Assembly (NCBI RefSeq): GCF_950023065.1
Contig: NC_088679.1
Location: 47,802,001-47,866,000 of the forward strand
DNA length: 64,000 bases
Direction: 5' to 3'
Source of the DNA: Planococcus citri
Taxonomy: Eukaryota; Arthropoda; Insecta; Hemiptera; Pseudococcidae
In this document: positions 37,506 through 47,700 of the stretch, one piece after another
Layout of the letters: each line of letters opens with the position of its first letter
Position numbering within the stretch: position 1 is the first letter of the stretch
Position numbers and translations under genes: made by a program
Notes under the pieces: generated by a model
The model's input: only the letters and a program-made list of their open reading frames with translations
What the model was told of the DNA's origin: nothing
Database searches by the model: none

Positions 37506-38344
37506 ATTTCATTAAAACGCGCCTAATTCAACCATTTTTTTAAAATTTCGGGTATTTCAACATTTTCAACTTCAATTTTTGCTCAGAACATGAAAATTCT
37601 GATGTACTTTGAATGCAACCTTCTCTAAAACAAAAAAGAAAAATCGGAGCGGAACGGAACGCTAAACCGGAACGGAACGATATTTTTAATCGGAGCGGAA
37701 CGATACAGGAAACCGGAACAGAATTATTTTTTATGTCGGAGCTGAACCCTGAACCCGGAACGAAATTCATTCCGCTCCGCATCCCTGCACATGAGGTATC
37801 AACGGCATCACCAACGAAATTCACTTTCTTTGCTTGAATTTTTTCTGTCATTTATAATTGTATCATAAATGGTACCTATTATACACGAAGTCAACACCAA
37901 CTACCAAGTACCTATATCATTCGATTCAAAAAGGAATGTTAACATGCATGTTTATTCAGGAGTAAACCCCGACGAAAAATAATTCCAAGGAATGTTACCA
38001 TGTTTACATGTTTACTTAGGAGTAAACCCTCATGAAAACTTCAAGGAATGTTAGGATGCATGTTTACTTCGGAGTAAACCCCGACGAATCGATCACTTGA
38101 TTTCAAGGAATGTTACGATGCATGTTTACTCGAGAGTAAACCCTGATGAAAAGAAATACCTATAATGAAATCAAGGCGAAGATTTACCAAAGGTAAACCT
38201 AAAAATGAACTTTCCTTGAAGTACACTTCATTCTCTCCCAGGATAAGGGTAAACCTTGTTTTGGTAAACCAGTGTTCTTACATTCTCTCCAATTCGACTT
38301 CTCACACCTGACAGTACTGACAGCGCAGTCTCACTAGTCTCACT

Positions 38345-38771
38345 CAGTGCTGCCAGCCCAATAACCTCAAAAATCCGTATTTTTCATGAAAAAGGAAATC
38401 CGTACATTTCCGTACGCTAAAAAAACCCAAAAATATCATGTTTCTTGATTTTGAACTCGTGCGAAACTGACCTTTTAGACATGAAAAATTGAAATCAGAC
38501 ATAATTGTTTGAAAACCTTTCGTTATGTGTGATTATTTCAAAAGAAGGAAGGTAAAATTACTGCTCGAGCGAAGCGAGAGCGAAAATTTTTTGAAAATAT
38601 GGTTCCAAAAACCAAAAAAACGTCCATTTTTGCATGTTTTAAAGGGTAAAAATCGAGAAATCCGTACATTTCCGTATTTTTTGGCAAATCCGTACGTTTT
38701 TCCGTACATGCAATCCGTACATCTCAAAATTCCGTACAAATCCGGACTTTTCCGTACGTCTGGCAGCACTG
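38345..38771. mobile_element. hAT-type MITE with TCCGTAC repeats (427 bp)
   Basis: Inverted ends CAGTGCTGCCAG and CTGGCAGCACTG are flanked by a perfect 8-base duplication GTCTCACT at 38337-38344 and 38772-38779. The body has about ten scattered copies of TCCGTAC, dense near both ends. No coding sequence; the frames here are repeat artefacts. A CGAGCGAAGCGAG palindromic motif lies inside near 38565. Confidence 0.87.
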
Positions 38772-38818
38772 GTCTCACTGCAACTATGTAGCACAAACTG
38801 ACAAACCACGTGCATTGG

Positions 38819-39641
38819 CAACACCACCTATAGTAAAAGGCCTGGGCGCAGAAAAAGTTCTCGAAGGTGGCAACGTCGCAAGGAGGCTGAGACTTACATG
38901 GTGTACTATGGGAAAAGCACCATTTTCTTGTTTTTCGCGAATTTTTCAAAATTTTGAATGGGCACATGGGTGCTTAAGGCATGAAAAATGATCTATTTTT
39001 TACGCTCTACAATGTCATCTTTCATTTGAAGCTCTAGCACTCATCAATCAAAAGATATAAAAGCTCAAAGCTCAAAAATCACAAATACCAAACTTTTGAA
39101 TGAATGTTTCTCAAAATTTTGATCGAGCACATGGGTGTTTGAAACATGAAAAATAATCTACGTTTCACGCTCTACAATTTGGTTTTTTCCCGAAAGCTCT
39201 AGCATCAATAGAACAAAAGTTAGAAAAAAGCTCAACTTTGAACTTACACAACTTTTGATCTATTGATGCTAGAGCTTTCGGGAAAAAACCAAATTGTAGA
39301 GCGTGAAACGTAGATTATTTTTCATGTTTCAAACACCCATGTGCTCGATCAAAATTTTGAGAAACATTCATTCAAAAGTTCGGTATTTGTGATTTTTGAG
39401 CTTTGAGCTTTTATATCTTTTGATTGATGAGTGCTAGAGCTTCAAATGAAAGATGACATTGTAGAGCGTAAAAAATAGATCATTTTTCATGCCTTAAGCA
39501 CCCATGTGCCCATTCAAAATTTTGAAAAATTCGCGAAAAACAAGAAAACGGTGCTTTTTCCATAAGACACCATGTAAGTCTCAGCCACCTTGCGACGTTG
39601 CCCTTTTTGTGCGCCCAGGCCTTTTACTATAGGTGGTGTTG
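38819..39641. mobile_element. Foldback element: near-perfect palindrome of 823 bp
   Basis: The left arm (38819 to about 39213) starts CAACACCACCTATAGTAAAA. The right arm (about 39247 to 39641) ends in the matching TTTTACTATAGGTGGTGTTG, and the arms pair along almost their whole length with few mismatches. The loop is about 35 bases. A 7-base repeat GCATTGG flanks it (38812-38818 and 39642-39648). No coding sequence. If transcribed it would make a long hairpin RNA. Confidence 0.82.
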
Positions 39642-39720
39642 GCATTGGTGATGGTTTGGTTACGAAAACTTGTTTTTCATTTTCGATTTTCCTTTTCTAA
39701 TATATTCATTTTCCAATTTC

Positions 39721-41558
39721 CAGGGACGGTTTTAAGGGGGGGTATGGGGGTGTGACATCCCTCCAAAGTTCAGAATCGTCGACAAAAATGGCAATATGGT
39801 AAACTGTCGGAAAATAGGAGAAAATTTGAAAAATTTGAAAATGTCTGCAGTGAAAAACAGGAAAGCAGACTTTTCACATCAAAATTACTGCTGTTTTGCT
39901 TCTTGAAATTTTTTTTTAGTAGACTTTAGCCCTCGCTTCGCTCGGGTCAATGTGGTTCTCTTCTTCACACTCAAAAATTTAGAAACAAATATTCCAATAC
40001 CTAATTTGTACATACAATAGGTATTAGACGACATTTCTTACGCGGTTATTGGCCTATGTTGTACCTATTTTTCATCATTATTTTCCACATTTATACACTA
40101 CTACACTTTTGTACTGTCAATGAAAAATATTGTACTGATGGACTTTGAGGTTTTAATTTATAATACGAAAGCAGTTGAAAAATTAACGAACGGTTAATTT
40201 ATACTTCGGAAGATGTTGGCGAATTTTGATATTAACTATAATGTCTGTCTGAAGAATATTATACAAAATCATCAATAGGTAGGTAGGTACTAGCAAAGCA
40301 ACATGAAAAATTTAAAAAAAAATGAAATTAATCAATGAGCTATGAAAAATTTTTGCCGACTTGATTGTTGATTTCTGAAACAACCATTAGCTACACTAAG
40401 AAAATTCGTAACGATTTTAATTCACATCTTCTAAATTTATTTATCGATTCTGGATTCTCCATTTTGCAATGACATGATTTAATTCTCCATTAATCGATCG
40501 AATTTTGCTACAGTTAGGTTAGGTTAGCAGACAATCGATCGGATTTTGCTGTAGTTAGGTTAGGTTAGACTTCGTGTATTTCCGTTAGGTTAGCCTTCGG
40601 GCAATTCCGTTAGGTTAGGTTAGCGTTCGTGCAACTCCGTTAGGTTAGCCTTCGGCTGTATTCGAGTACTTTGAATAGATTCGTTCATATCAACTTTCAG
40701 AGCTTCTCTACTTTATTCGATTTAAGAAAAGTTCAAATCTGTGTAAGTGTGTAATGAAGAGATGGGAACAAAAATGAAATTCTGACGAAGAGATAAAATC
40801 TGAGGATTTACAATTGTGACCAATGAAACTGAATGAATGAATGAAGTGGCGGATAAATTCGATTTTCAACAACCTTCAGTTCTTCAGTGGTCACTTAAAA
40901 CATCTTTCACCGAATTTCTTCTCATATTAAAAATGATTTAGTTTCTATTTTTCTCTATTTCCTTCTTCGTAGCGAACATAACTTAAAATTTCCGTAATTT
41001 ATTTGATGAACAAGAACTCGTAAAATTTCAAAAAGTTGAGATCAGAAAGATCGAATTTTCACATTAAAATTGATGTCGTTTCACTTTTCAAATCACAAGT
41101 TTTCCAAAACATTTTCCCTCGCTTCGCTCGGGCTAATTTGGTTCTCTTCTGCAGAGTTATAATTTCAATAAACCTTTGATTGAATTTGAAAAATGTTGAG
41201 ATCAGAAAATTTGAGAAATGTTGAGATTGGAAAAACCGAATTCTCACATTGATGTTTGTTTACTTTTCAAATCAAAAGTTTTCCAAAACTTTTGTTCTCG
41301 CTTCGCTCGGGCCATTCAACATACTGCTTTCCGAAGTAAAAAGAATTACATTTATGTAGTATGAAAACTGAACAGAAAAATTCTAGAAATAGCATGAAAA
41401 ATGAAAATTTTTATTTTTTCTGAACAGATTCACAACCTTTTCAAAATTTTTTGACGCAGCACGTTCAAATTTCAATTATTGTCGGAAAAATTACAATTTT
41501 TTGTCTGCAAAATGACGTGATACACCCCTCCAAATAGTATGACTTCAAACCGTCTCTG
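39721..41558. mobile_element. Possible inverted-repeat element with CTCGCTTCGCTCG motifs
   Basis: The left end CAGGGACGGTTTTAAG followed by GGGGTGTGACATCCC matches the reverse complement of the right end (ACACCCCTCCAAATAGTATG then CTTCAAACCGTCTCTG). I found no target duplication, so it may be old or the borders may be slightly off. Three copies of CTCGCTTCGCTCGGG lie inside (near 39932, 41120 and 41300). No gene is seen. Confidence 0.5.
40513..40650 (+). repeat. Short TTAGG-like tracts
   Basis: Three clusters of GTTAGGTTAGGTTAG and several GTTAGGTTAGCCTTCG repeats lie in this span. TTAGG is the insect telomere repeat, but these tracts are only two to three units long and sit in a larger GTTAGGTTAGC-TTCG-GCAA-TCC repeat of about 40-50 bases, so they are not a telomere. 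Confidence 0.6.
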
Positions 41559-41639
41559 CATGATCATGTTAAACGATTTGTTAAATTAAATCGATAAATG
41601 AAAATCACAACACAGCAGGAACTAATTTCTTACAATCAT

Positions 41640-42938
41640 TTATTCAGGAAAATATTCCATCAAATAAGAAATTAAAAACGATACTACATGCACATTAATG
41701 CTATTGCTCAACATTTTATATTTTTGCTTTTCAGTGATATGAGACGGAAAACTAAATTGTTCAGGGAAAGTCATCAACCGAGCAACTTCCTTCTGTGTAA
41801 AATATCTTAAATGTAACAGTTTAAAAAAATCAAGCGTATTATTTTCAGAATTTTCTCTATCACGATAAACGTCATCATTACAAAATTTCAATTGAAATTG
41901 AACTAATTCATTCTTAGTCAGTTTTGTCAACAGTGAACCAGTGCCCTTCAAGTAACGAGTATAACCTCCAGTAAAACAGCACGAATTTTCATCTTCAGCG
42001 GTGATGATGTCCACAGCGGAGTAATATTTATTAACATTTTTGGAAGTCACTAAAAATGAATCCCATTCGGCACATGTGTTTTTATATTGTAGTATTTCTT
42101 CAATCTTCGAGGGAACGTGAGAATTAAGTCTCATTTTCAAATCGTTTTCGTATTCTTTCGGTACATCGAGTATTACATCATTAGGTGCATCTTCGTATGT
42201 CTGAAATTAATACGAGTTTCATAACACGAGAGCGTGCGAACATAAACGTTGAAAAATTATTAGTTTGAAATCTGTTCTGTTACCCGAGATGTTCGTTTCG
42301 CTAAAAGGTAATATCGCAAACGACTGTTACATATTGCGAACTGGCGAGGATTTAACAAAAATTCTTTGTACGTAAATTTAGCTTTACGAAGCGCAGCTAC
42401 TAATTTTTTGCGGGTCTCTGATTCCTCAAATCCTTTAACATTTTCTAGTAGTATATAGGTAAGAGAAACCAGATTTGGAAGTAATTCGATGAACTGCAAC
42501 AAAGAAATATTTCTGTTATCTTCCAAGTCTTTCTGTTTGCCTTGCCTACAAAAAAGAACCAAAGAAAAACACATGAAAACGTGAAAAAAAATATGTAAAA
42601 TAACTAACACAAGAAATACCGAGTGAATGGTTGACAAGGTGGGCTCATTAAAATCATATTTGGACCCAATTTATTAATTTCAGTGGCACTCAGCGAGCAT
42701 ACGTTCCTATTTACTACCATCGTTTTCGGAAAGTTATGCTGATAAACTTCATTACACGCTGTATTCATTTCAACTGCCATAATAACTTCACTTTGATTAC
42801 CAATAGTACTTCCTGAAAAAACAAAATCGGTCAATATAATAAATATTTTTTTCATAAGTAAGTATAGCAATTTTATAATATACCTTTGAGCGCATAGTGC
42901 ATCCCACCTATTCCACTGTATAATTCTAAAACTTTCAT
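41640..42938 (-). CDS. TRDMT1: tRNA (cytosine-38-C5)-methyltransferase, DNMT2
   Basis: Four exons on the minus strand: 42938-42884, 42812-42620, 42545-42284 and 42200-41640, giving 356 residues, within the family's usual size. Motif I is LELYSGIGGMHYAL. The catalytic PPCQPFTR has its Cys at residue 78. ENVKGFE is at 117-123. The DNMT2-typical CFTGGYTRYLKGTGS and the C-terminal LRYFTQKEVARLM and NSINVHVVSFL are present. The family methylates C38 in tRNA-Asp and some other tRNAs, protecting them from cleavage. It has no N-terminal regulatory domain, so it is not DNMT1 or DNMT3. LGNS is LSNS here. Its start codon overlaps the stop of a spliced form of ATG10 upstream, so the two may share a transcript. 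Confidence 0.95.
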
Positions 42939-43027
42939 GCTTTTTCAATGGTTGATTGATTGTCACCTGAAAAAAATGAAAATGCAATTCAAAAAATAAA
43001 TTCATTACAAAACTGAACAACAGAGCA

Positions 43028-43558
43028 CTAAACAGCCTTACTTTTATCAATCACGAAAGAGGATCCGTAACGATGATCCAGTTTCAAGTTGACCATAGGA
43101 GCAATTGAACTGAGCCAAGTGACCAGTGGATTAATTTTCGAATTCTCAATATTGTTCATGAACTCTGCAGTGCGGCAAGGATGGAGCATGAAACAGGGAC
43201 TACGAGTAAAAGGATGTTCTTGCTGAGTCAACAAATTCCATTTATTCTGAATAAATTGTTCTTTAAAATTAATATCGATGAATAGTTCTAAATCGTCTAA
43301 AGATAATAATTTTCCGGTATCGTAGCAAGCATTGAAATAGAGAACTGGAACGTTGTAGCTGCAACTGTATAATATATTGTACTCAAACATTACTCGATTA
43401 GCGAGTTCATTGCAGTTTGAAAATACTATTTTCCTCAGATAAAGTATTTTAGAATCGCGTTCGGCTATGTGATCTATTTTCCAACCATCTGATAATGTTT
43501 GAGAGAGCTGTTCGAAATGTGAAGCAAAACTTACAAATTCTTCATAGGTCATAGACAT
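43028..43558 (-). CDS. ATG10: Autophagy E2-like conjugating enzyme ATG10
   Basis: One open exon on the minus strand of 176 residues (174 from the second Met). The N-terminal YEEFVSFASHFEQLSQTLSDGWKI resembles the ATG10 start. YNILYSCSYNVPVLYF, TQQEHPFTRSPCFMLHPCRTAEFM and VTWLSSIAPMVNLKL are clear ATG10 signatures. The active Cys is at about residue 128 in HPC. In the family it receives ATG12 from ATG7 and transfers it to ATG5. The frame ends at a TAG at 43030-43028. A donor (AAAA|GTAAGG, after 43042) and an acceptor (TTTTTCAG, exon from 42966) would replace the last residues with SDNQSTIEKA and end in a TGA at 42937-42935. I cannot tell which form is used. The frame stays open for about 60 codons upstream of the chosen Met, so a 5' extension is possible. 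Confidence 0.92.
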   Translation of the reverse strand: MSMTYEEFVSFASHFEQLSQTLSDGWKIDHIAERDSKILYLRKIVFSNCNELANRVMFEYNILYSCSYNVPVLYFNACYDTGKLLSLDDLELFIDINFKEQFIQNKWNLLTQQEHPFTRSPCFMLHPCRTAEFMNNIENSKINPLVTWLSSIAPMVNLKLDHRYGSSFVIDKSKAV

Positions 43559-44091
43559 TCCAGTACAATTTTTTCGTGATCTTCGAGTAACAATAACACT
43601 TTCACTTACCTTAAAAGAATAGTAAAAAGAATTAATACATTCGAATAGAGCCTCAAACTTACCTCAAACTCAAAATTTTCAAATAATTACACTCAAATCA
43701 ACCGCGAGACCGCGACCCATGACGGCCATGAGTGAAGTCCGCAGTTGTGATAAAAAAATGAAAACATAAACATGTCTGGTGGGCAAAAATCAAAAATTCG
43801 AGGAATCTGGTAAATACTTTTTCATTTACCAGAAATTACGGTAAAAACGAGTAATTACAATTAGATACAATCTGCTTGTTTAGCACGAAAGCCCATAAAG
43901 ATTGCTTTTTCAAATTTTGAATTTTTTGATAAAAACTTGAAATGCGAAAAATCATGAATTTTTTTCAAAATTACCTAATTTGATGCTTGAAACTTCGAAT
44001 ATTTTTCTTGTATGGATGATTTTTCAACAATTTTGTATTTCTATATATAAGATCTAGTGTTCATTGTGTTTTCCCACATTATAATTTTTCA
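43559..44091. promoter_or_regulatory. Divergent promoter region, ATG10 / prefoldin 2
   Basis: The 533 bases between the two start codons must hold the promoters of two divergently transcribed housekeeping genes. A locally GC-rich stretch (CAACCGCGAGACCGCGACCCATGACGGCC near 43700) is the best candidate for the shared core. No clear TATA box is seen near it. Confidence 0.45.
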
Positions 44092-44739
44092 ATGGCTGGA
44101 ATTATAAAGGTTGCTAGTGACGCAAAATCCAAGTCCGGATCAAATGAAGAAGTGATTTTCAACACATTTCAAACCCTTCGAGATGAACAACGACAAATTG
44201 TTACCAAACTTGGAGATATTGACTTAGAAGAAAGTGAACTAAAGTAACCACTTTTATTCAGATTAATGTTTCAAGTAATTAAGAAGGTCTGTAATCAAGT
44301 TTCTCAATGTTTCTCTTACAGAGTTGTGATAAATACGCTTGAAAAAGTCGATGGAGATCGAAAATGCTATAGATTAATCGGTGGAATTCTATGCGAAAAA
44401 ACAGTAAAAGATGTTTTACCCGTCCTTCAGCAGAAACGAGAAGACGTACGTGCATTACATACCTACTCGATAAAACATAATGTTGTTAGCTGTGCATGTA
44501 TCGGCGAGGAATGAGTTACCTTGTGAATTTTTTTAAAATGTTTCTATTGTCTTTGTTAATAGTTATCAAAATTGCAAGTCAAATTGAAAGAAGACTTGAT
44601 GAAAAAAGGCTCAGAAATAAACGAATTTAAAGAAAAACACAATATCAGAATACAAGGACACGATGACTCTGCTACACCGGCTGGCGACACAGATGTCTCA
44701 AGTAGTACAAAAACTTCAGCAATCGCAAGTAAATCTTGA
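44092..44739 (+). CDS. PFDN2: Prefoldin subunit 2
   Basis: Three exons: 44092-44243, 44322-44445 and 44563-44739, giving 150 residues, close to the 154 of human PFDN2. The pattern of two coiled-coil helices around a beta hairpin is visible: FNTFQTLRDEQRQIVTKL in the first helix, TLEKVDGDRKCYRLIGGILCEKTVKDVLP in the hairpin (human has TLKEVDETRKCYRMVGGVL), and LQVKLKEDLMKKGSEINEFKEKHNIRI in the second helix. The subunit is one of six in the jellyfish-shaped cytosolic chaperone that passes unfolded actin and tubulin to TRiC/CCT. The C-terminal tail is Ser/Thr-rich and unstructured, as in the family. The exon 1 donor (GTAACC) is weaker than the rest. Confidence 0.95.
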
Positions 44740-47700
44740 AAACATGATCCTATAAAGCAACATTATTCTGTATTAATATTTAAAAAAATTAATCATATTA
44801 CTTTCAAATGTATAATATTACTATTTTCTCTAACTCTTGCTACACGTTGCTATTTACGGTTCTAAGTTTTGTTGTACTTTAATTTTTTATTGAATTAAAA
44901 AATAATAACGAACAATAGTTGAACGAATCAAATGCTGCTCAAAAAATTGCTCTGTACATAATTCTTCATTTCGTTTTTTTCAATCTTTTTTCTAATTACA
45001 TATTTTTTCGATTCGTACAGTTGTTGACATTGTTTGCCTTAGATATAATCTGATGTAAAGATTTTCCACTTTGGTATAATATTCCTTTTTTTCAAATAGC
45101 GATAGGGTCTCATGATTCCTTTAGGTACGTGATATTATCATTTTATCTGGTTTGATGTCGATTATACGTACGTACACGTAGATTGACTTATAGAGTAGCA
45201 ACATATGTAAATTTTTACCGAGCATACGCATTCATGGTGGTCTTTCAGGGAAAAAATCGTGAAGTAGACGTTAAAGGTGGTTTCTGTCAAAATATTTTTC
45301 TTTGACGCCGAATGTTATGATAACTGAAAGTACCTACACGTTGGCGCCACTTCCTTACTGGCTGGAGTGTCAGCTTTCCTCGAGTGACATCTGAAATATC
45401 TTACATCTGGATCTGGCAAACGATGGGGTGGCGAAATCGTAACATCACCTACCTGAATTTCGATACAAAAATTATGGAAAAATTTTCCTTTTTCAAGTAC
45501 CCTTAAGAGGAAATACAATCATTGTTACCATCAGCTTAAATTAAAACTACGTACACTCAATTCAGGAATTTATTATCCATGCATCGTGCGTGGGTCATTA
45601 GAGCATGGGTTTTCAGTCTTCCTTCAATACATCGAATAGGCAACTTATTATACATTTTTGCTCGAATAATAGTACGCTAGTACCTACCTTTGCACGTTGG
45701 AAATGGGTATTTCAAAGGTTACCTACAAAGCGAAGATTGTTTCTCACACGATGGAAAACAAGATTGGTTTTTCGTAGCTGTGAAATGGACTACCGTACTT
45801 GAACTTTCTTTCAAAATAAAATTATTCTTCATTCTGTTTTTATTTCCTAAAAAACGAGGGTGGTGTAAAATTGAATTTAACGCGTAACTTTGGTTTTTGT
45901 TTTTAAAGGAAGGAGAAAACAAGATAAGTCAGCAGTCCGAGACCACCTTGCGTGAAATATAAAAATTGAAATAGGAAATTTAGGACACGATATGTGAACG
46001 ATAAAATTAAATTGTTTCGACATGGATAAAACGCGAAATAGAGCAGTACAACCCTCGTGAAAGTTTGAACGTTTCCCAATGATAGCCAAACATTGTATTT
46101 TTAAAAACCTTATTCTTGAATCGATGAAATGACCGATTGTGATATTAACTTGAATCATTGTGAAAAGTATCGCAGGTAAAATTATTATACTTACAATTTT
46201 TTTCTTGCATCAACAATATTCAACATGTTCTCGTGAATCTGCCACAGTGATAATGAGAAGTTGATTTACTTACTTATACAAAGCGGTGCACTTTGGGATG
46301 CACTATTCCTGCGTTCCAGAATCTAAAAAAGTTCTTTTTTACTTCGGAAAAGAAAAGTTATATAGAAAATCGTACTCGTATTATTGAATTTTATCGCAGT
46401 TATTTCTCCTGGGGAAATCAAATTTGTTTGCAGATAGAGCTTTGTTTATTGCGATATAACTTTTACGTTATAACCTAAAAGTTAAAAAACTATTACAATG
46501 AAGAAAGTGGTTTTTTTCTTAACGAGTTATTTGTTGAGAACTTCGGCCAAATTAGCGAGGAATTTGTTCGATGCAACGAGGTACACACATTTTAATGTTT
46601 ATTTGATCAAATTTATCGCAGTCGTAGTGATAGCCCACATACATATCTAGATGTTTTTACATCGAAAACCGCGACGAAAACATTTTAAAAACAAAATAAA
46701 CAGTAAGGCTATAGCTACTTATGTGCATTATAGGCTATGGGTCCTATAAAATTTAGGAAGAGTTTTCTATTGTTCTTTCTTTAAAAATTTCCCTAAAATC
46801 ATTTCGTGATTTATATGGAATTTGATACTATCAAGTATGGATACAAAGTAGGAAGATACGTACAATACCTACATTTTCATTTGCTGTTGATAAATACATA
46901 CATATCTATCCATATCCAGCTCAAGAGTCAAGTCTTCAGTTAAAAGTATCCCATAACATGCATTCTTCATTCTTTAATACAATTTAAGTTACTACCACTT
47001 TCAAGGTGATGACATCTTTGTTGTAGGTACCCATATGTTGTGAGCACTTTGTTGAAACTATATAAGCAACACAGATGTAATAATGGTGAAAAACCGAACA
47101 ATATTAAATTATATTAGCGGTAGTTAACGACCATTGAAATAATACTCAATAGAAGGCGGTGGCTTTGAAGAAGTAATTTTTTGGAGTCTCGTTGCATTAT
47201 TTATTACTGCTGTAAAAATAAATAAAATTGCAGAAGCGCGAAATGAATAACGGTGACAAAGATTTATACCGACCGCATTTATTACCTTTTAGCATTTTGT
47301 AATTATTTACAAATTTTAGATACCTAGGTATAGGTGTATTGAGTCATAAAATACTTTAGGTATCTAAGTAGGTATACTTTTATTTATTTTGAGAAACTTC
47401 TCATAGTACTTACTTTGAAGATTTTTTAGGAACAGGGAGGTCTTTTCTATCACTCTCAATTATTCATTCAGTACAGTAAATCTCTATGTCTAAATGCCCT
47501 TCTTTTTTTTATTTGTTGGAACCACTTTTTCAAAAAATCACCCTAATTTTAGGACACCTGGCTCAGTCTTCTGTCGCCTAGGGCACCCAAAATCATTTAT
47601 GAGTAAGTGAGTAGCCTACCCGCTAAAAGCAAGCCAAACATCCTCACCAATTTTTGTCAAAATCCAGAATCAAGAATGGATATTTTTTTTTTACTCTGCC

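Larger units (their letters stand above)
35791..37787. mobile_element. hAT-type non-autonomous element, hosting two MITE insertions
   Basis: Inverted ends CAGGGATGCGGAGCGGA (35791) and TCCGCTCCGCATCCCTG (ending at 37787) are flanked by a perfect 8-base duplication CACATGAG at 35783-35790 and 37788-37795. The terminal parts (35791-35940 and 37640-37787) are rich in GGAACCGGAAC/GGAACGGAAC motifs. No transposase is seen. After removing the two nested MITEs and their duplications the element is about 0.67 kb. The frame at 37540-37851 is explained by this repeat. Confidence 0.88.
34603..38302. mobile_element. Outer element of a nested transposon stack, with GTTTAC/GTAAAC palindrome units
   Basis: The ends carry an imperfect inverted repeat: GAGAGAATGTTCTGGTTTACC near 34618, and its counterpart GGTAAACCAGTGTTCTTACATTCTCTCC near 38264-38290. 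A 12-base direct repeat CACACCTGACAG lies just outside at 34591-34602 and 38303-38314 and could be the target duplication. Inside the ends are tandem units of about 60 bases with a palindromic core of the form GTTTACT-CGA-AGTAAAC and the phrase AAGGAATGTTA. Two or three units are on the left (34635-34775) and about five on the right (37930-38180). The array is interrupted by the insertions listed next. No transposase gene is seen. The class is unclear. Confidence 0.55.

Noticed and set aside
36844..37512. Minus-strand frames of 88 and 94 codons
   Set aside because: They are the same MITE-derived frames in inverted orientation.
38533..38967. 144-codon minus-strand frame
   Set aside because: It crosses the border of a MITE and the arm of the palindrome, so it cannot be a single evolved gene.
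40513..40650. Telomere or subtelomere
   Set aside because: TTAGG tracts are only two to three units and are surrounded by single-copy genes and transposons.
45315..45518. Minus-strand frame containing PPHRLPDPDVRYF
   Set aside because: The composition is protein-like and an acceptor precedes it, but no family was recognised and no partner exon was found, so I did not call a gene.
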